A stretch of DNA of 64,000 nucleotides, from contig JBEPZO010000001.1 in NCBI GenBank assembly GCA_041640815.1, forward strand, positions 66,645-130,644. The letters run 5' to 3'. The notes below the pieces were generated by a model, which worked only from the letters and a program-made list of their open reading frames with translations, made no database searches and was not told the DNA's origin. Each line of letters begins with the position of its first letter. Positions within the stretch are counted from its first letter, which is position 1. Shown here piece by piece: positions 61,510-64,000 of the stretch. A program made the translations under genes and the position numbers. The stretch comes from JANWZL01 sp041640815. GTDB lineage: Bacteria; Pseudomonadota; Gammaproteobacteria; Burkholderiales; Thiobacillaceae.

Positions 61510-62414
61510 AACGACCGCTCCACGACGAAACGGGCGATGCCGGCCAGACGGCCGCCCTGGTCGCCGAGAGGCGCAATGGCCTCCAGCGCTGTGTCGACGA
61601 GCTCGCGGGCGTAGGCGCGGGCCTCGCGCGCCGACATCACGCTGAGATAGGTCGCTTTGCCCTGGGCGGCGTCCTTGCCGGCAGTCTTGCCAAGGGTGGC
61701 TGTCTGGCCCTCGGCATCCAGCACGTCATCCATCACCTGGAAGGCGAGTCCGACGGCCTTGGCATAATGCTCGAGGGCCGCGCGCAGGGTGGGGTCTAGG
61801 CGATCGGCGCACAGGGCGCCGAGCAGGACGGCGGCGCGGATTAAGGCGCCGGTCTTGTGGATGTGCATGAACTCGAGCTCGGCCAGCTCCAAATTCTTGC
61901 CCGTGCTGGCCAGGTCCACTGCCTGGCCGCCAGCCATGCCACGCGAGCCGCTGGCGTGGGCGAGCAGGTGCAGCATTGCGAGCTGGACGCTGGCATCCGG
62001 GTGCAGCCCTGGCTCGGCCAGGGTCTCGAAGGCCAAACTCTGCAAGGCATCGCCGACCAGCAGGGCGGTGGCCTCGTCATACTCCTTGTGGCAGGTCGGT
62101 TTGCCCCGGCGCAGGTCGTCGTCGTCCATGCAGGGCAGGTCGTCATGGGTGAGCGAGTAGACGTGGATCAGCTCGACGGCGCAGGCAGCCGGCAGGATAC
62201 GCGCCGGCGGCGCCCCGACTGCCTCGCCGGCGGCAAAGGCGAGCAAGGGCCGTATCCGTTTACCCCCGCCGAGCACGGCGTAGCGCATGGCGGCGTGTAG
62301 CCGCTGCGGGGCGATATCGGCTGGCGGCAGGCGCTGCGCCAGCGCTGCCTCGACATGCTCCTTAACGCCATGAGACCAGGCGGCGAAGTCAAGGGCTTGG
62401 GTCATCTGCGGCAT
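61506..62414 (-). CDS. ispA: Geranyl/farnesyl diphosphate synthase
   Basis: The 302-residue prenyltransferase adds isopentenyl units to make farnesyl diphosphate. It has GGGKRIRPLL near residue 51, the first Asp-rich motif THDDLPCMDDDDLRRGKPT near residue 92 and the second, QVMDDVLDAEG, near residue 230. The bulk and spacing before the first motif fit FPP synthase. The start overlaps the xseB end by 26 bases, and the stop overlaps dxs. Confidence 0.95.
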   Translation of the reverse strand: MPQMTQALDFAAWSHGVKEHVEAALAQRLPPADIAPQRLHAAMRYAVLGGGKRIRPLLAFAAGEAVGAPPARILPAACAVELIHVYSLTHDDLPCMDDDDLRRGKPTCHKEYDEATALLVGDALQSLAFETLAEPGLHPDASVQLAMLHLLAHASGSRGMAGGQAVDLASTGKNLELAELEFMHIHKTGALIRAAVLLGALCADRLDPTLRAALEHYAKAVGLAFQVMDDVLDAEGQTATLGKTAGKDAAQGKATYLSVMSAREARAYARELVDTALEAIAPLGDQGGRLAGIARFVVERSF

Positions 62415-62661
62415 CGCCGCTGGAAAAGTCCTTGAGCTCGCCGGCTTCCAGGATGCGGACTTGCTGCTCCGCTTCCTGCAGGACGCGCTGGCAATATTTG
62501 ACGAGCGCCATGCCGCGACGATAGTTGGAAAGGGATTGCTCCAACGATAGCTGCCCAGATTCCATACCCGCCACGAGCGCCTCGAGCTCGGACAGCGCGC
62601 TCTCGAAATCCTTGGGCTGAGTGTCTTCGGCCTTTGCAGGACGGTCAGCCTTAGCGGCCAT
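62389..62661 (-). CDS. xseB: Exodeoxyribonuclease VII small subunit
   Basis: The 90-residue protein has the XseB core FESALSELEALVAGMESGQLSLEQSL...YRRGMALVKYC, a helical hairpin that binds the large subunit XseA (not in this window). The small subunit is needed for single-strand exonuclease activity. It opens the operon with ispA, dxs and folE2. A Lys/Ala-rich leader precedes the core; ATG 62661 was chosen as earlier bases belong to the tRNA. Confidence 0.93.
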   Translation of the reverse strand: MAAKADRPAKAEDTQPKDFESALSELEALVAGMESGQLSLEQSLSNYRRGMALVKYCQRVLQEAEQQVRILEAGELKDFSSGDAADDPSP

Positions 62662-62690
62662 GGCTTGTCTTCGCCAGAAAAGGGCAGAGG

Positions 62691-62767
62691 TGGCGCGCCC
62701 GGCAGGATTCGAACCCACGACCCCCTGGTTCGTAGCCAGGTACTCTATCCAACTGAGCTACGGGCGC
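62691..62767 (-). tRNA. tRNA-Arg (anticodon ACG)
   Basis: On the minus strand the sequence folds into a normal cloverleaf. The acceptor stem is GCGCCCG/CGGGCGC, the D arm contains GCTCAGTTGGATAGAGT, and the anticodon stem CCTGG/CCAGG carries loop CTACGAA with anticodon ACG. The T loop is TTCGAAT. CCA is encoded after discriminator G. ACG (read as ICG) decodes CGU/CGC/CGA. Confidence 0.96.
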
Positions 62768-62895
62768 GCTAGAAAAACAAAATTATAGCCTAACAAGCGG
62801 CGCCTGCAAGACGCGCGCGGCGATAGCGCGCCACGCGCCGCCCCCTCGATGGCGATCTGCAGGCGCTGGCGCGAGTGATCGACGCAAGCCCTGAC

Positions 62896-63750
62896 CTAAT
62901 TGAGCGCGCTGGCCAGTTTGCGCCGGTATTCTGACACCAGCGGGCTTGCCCCCAGTAGATTGAACACCGACAACATGGTCTTGCGTGCGGCCTCGTCGTT
63001 CCAACTGCGGTCGCGGCGGACCATCTCCAGCAATTCGTCCATGCCCTCGGCGTAACGGCCCGAGGCGACGAGCAGTTTGGCCAGCTGCAGACGGCTCGCC
63101 ATGTCGTCAGGCGACGAGGCGATGCGCGCGCGCAAGGTCTGCTCGTCCTGCCCAGATTGTGAGGCGCGGCTGAAGGTCAGCCTAGCGATGAGCTGCTGGG
63201 CACGTGCCTCCGTTCGCTTGAGCGGTGACAGGCTGTCGAGCAAGGTACCGGCTTCCTCGGTCCGGCCGAGTTCGAGCAGCAGCTCCGCCGCATCCAGGCG
63301 GACCTCTTCATTGGCTGCATCCAACTTCGAGGCCTCGGTAAGGAGCTCGAGGGCGCCGCTCAGGTCGCCAGCGGCGCGTCGCTCGGACGCCTTGAGCCGC
63401 AATTCTTCCGCCGGCGACGGGATAATGCGCTCGAGGAACTCCCGTACCGCCGATTCCGGGATCGCCCCAGAGAATTCATCCACCACCTCGCCATTGACCA
63501 CCGCCTTGACGCTGGGGATGCCACGCACACCATAGCGGGCGGCGAGCTCCGGGTTATGGTCGGCGTTCACCTTGGCGAGCACGAATTTGCCCTGGTATTC
63601 ATCGGCGAGCTTCTCCAAGATCGGCTTCAGCATCCGGCAAGGCCCGCACCACTCGGCCCAAAAGTCCACGACCACAGGCACCTTCTTGGAGCCCTCGATG
63701 ACCACCTTGTGGAAGTTGTCGCGACCGACGTCAAAGGAATACTGTCCCAT
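62896..63750 (-). CDS. Thioredoxin-TPR co-chaperone (YbbN/CnoX-like)
   Basis: The 284-residue protein has an N-terminal thioredoxin domain with VVDFWAEWCGPCRMLKPILE (WCGPC near residues 34-38) and RGIPSVKAVVNGEVV with the cis-Pro. A helical TPR region from about residue 115 follows (ELRLKASERRAAGDLSGALELL and more). E. coli CnoX (YbbN) has the same layout but a redox-dead SCxxC; here both Cys are present, so it may still be redox active. It probably protects proteins for handover to GroEL or DnaK under oxidative stress. Confidence 0.9.
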   Translation of the reverse strand: MGQYSFDVGRDNFHKVVIEGSKKVPVVVDFWAEWCGPCRMLKPILEKLADEYQGKFVLAKVNADHNPELAARYGVRGIPSVKAVVNGEVVDEFSGAIPESAVREFLERIIPSPAEELRLKASERRAAGDLSGALELLTEASKLDAANEEVRLDAAELLLELGRTEEAGTLLDSLSPLKRTEARAQQLIARLTFSRASQSGQDEQTLRARIASSPDDMASRLQLAKLLVASGRYAEGMDELLEMVRRDRSWNDEAARKTMLSVFNLLGASPLVSEYRRKLASALN

Positions 63751-63854
63751 GTCAGCTCTCGGAAGTGGATATCGCTCACCAGAGTGGGGATGTCCCCCTG
63801 AGTTTCAAGCCGCTGCCTGCGGCAAGCGGGCAAGTAGAGAGGATGACCGCCCCC

Positions 63855-64000
63855 CTAGGCTGCCCGGCGTTCCAGGGCATCCAGCCGGCGGTCGAGCTCG
63901 CGCACCCAGTTCTCCAGCCCCACGTGCTCATCGCGCCGTACGATCACCTCATACAGGCGGTCGAGCCGCCGGTTCACTTCGTTGAGATCCACGCGCACTT
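63855..64000 (-). CDS. Partial coiled-coil protein, cut by the right edge
   Basis: The frame is open from the window end to TAG at 63855-63857 and gives 47 C-terminal residues. They have a regular heptad of Leu and Arg/Glu (NEVNRRLDRLYEVI, ELDRRLDALERRAA), suggesting a short coiled coil. It lies 105 bases upstream of the thioredoxin-TPR gene, same strand. Identity unknown; the fragment is too short for a call. Confidence 0.5.
   Translation of the reverse strand, partial: VRVDLNEVNRRLDRLYEVIVRRDEHVGLENWVRELDRRLDALERRAA

Noticed and set aside
1..64000. CRISPR arrays, rRNA genes and prophage
   Set aside because: No regularly spaced repeats, rRNA sequence, cas genes or phage structural genes were recognised on either strand.

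Overview
The window looks like chromosomal DNA of a high-GC betaproteobacterium, probably a sulfur-oxidising member near the Hydrogenophilales/Nitrosomonadales. This is inferred from gene content and order; no search was run. The lineage clues are polA next to a DUF2782 gene and a BPSS1780-type membrane protein, nadE-glnB, xseB-ispA-dxs-folE2, an NDUFA9-like protein and several c-type cytochromes. The sulfur clue is a rhodanese/tusA/dsrE2 set.

Positions 1 to about 5,080 form an AT-richer accessory island. It holds the C-terminal part of a KAP-type P-loop NTPase cut by the window edge, about 940 bases of decayed DNA, an IS5-family element with a TTAA target duplication whose transposase is split by a 75-bp three-hairpin insertion, and an overlapping gene pair. 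The pair encodes a four-repeat 'beta-flower-like' protein and a protein with uracil-DNA-glycosylase-like motifs. It is the best candidate for an undescribed (possibly defence) module.

From 5.2 to 16.6 kb lie housekeeping genes: NDUFA9-like, cca, ilvA, rpiA, a PilZ protein, polA, a LOG-family hydrolase, DUF2782, BPSS1780, a diheme cytochrome and a SafE/TauE-type membrane protein. From 16.9 to 22.5 kb are hslU without an adjacent hslV, a 621-residue helical-repeat protein of unknown function, and the sulfur-transfer genes (rhodanese, tusA, dsrE2) ending in a strong terminator. From 22.7 to 27.1 kb is a small specialised cluster: a methyltransferase facing a translationally coupled TPP enzyme, glycosyltransferase and sulfotransferase.

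From 27.3 to 44.1 kb are nfeD and slipin, a dead DDE transposase, a Ca/Na antiporter, ppc, a HAD phosphatase, a CbiM-like permease, a cytochrome P460 divergent from a MarR regulator with two palindromic operators between them, a TSUP transporter, an exported protein of unknown function and hrpA. From 44.5 to 54 kb are a chemoreceptor with a heme-c motif in its sensor domain, a CDP-alcohol phosphatidyltransferase, an EEP-family nuclease/phosphatase, an Hsp33 that lacks two of its four zinc cysteines, a YbhB-like protein, dgkA, mnmC, a DUF302 protein and a FadL-like porin. From 54.2 to 64 kb are nadE-glnB, a glk operon, the isoprenoid/folate operon xseB-ispA-dxs-folE2 with a partial duplication of the folE2 tail, tRNA-Arg(ACG), a thioredoxin-TPR protein and a gene cut by the right edge.
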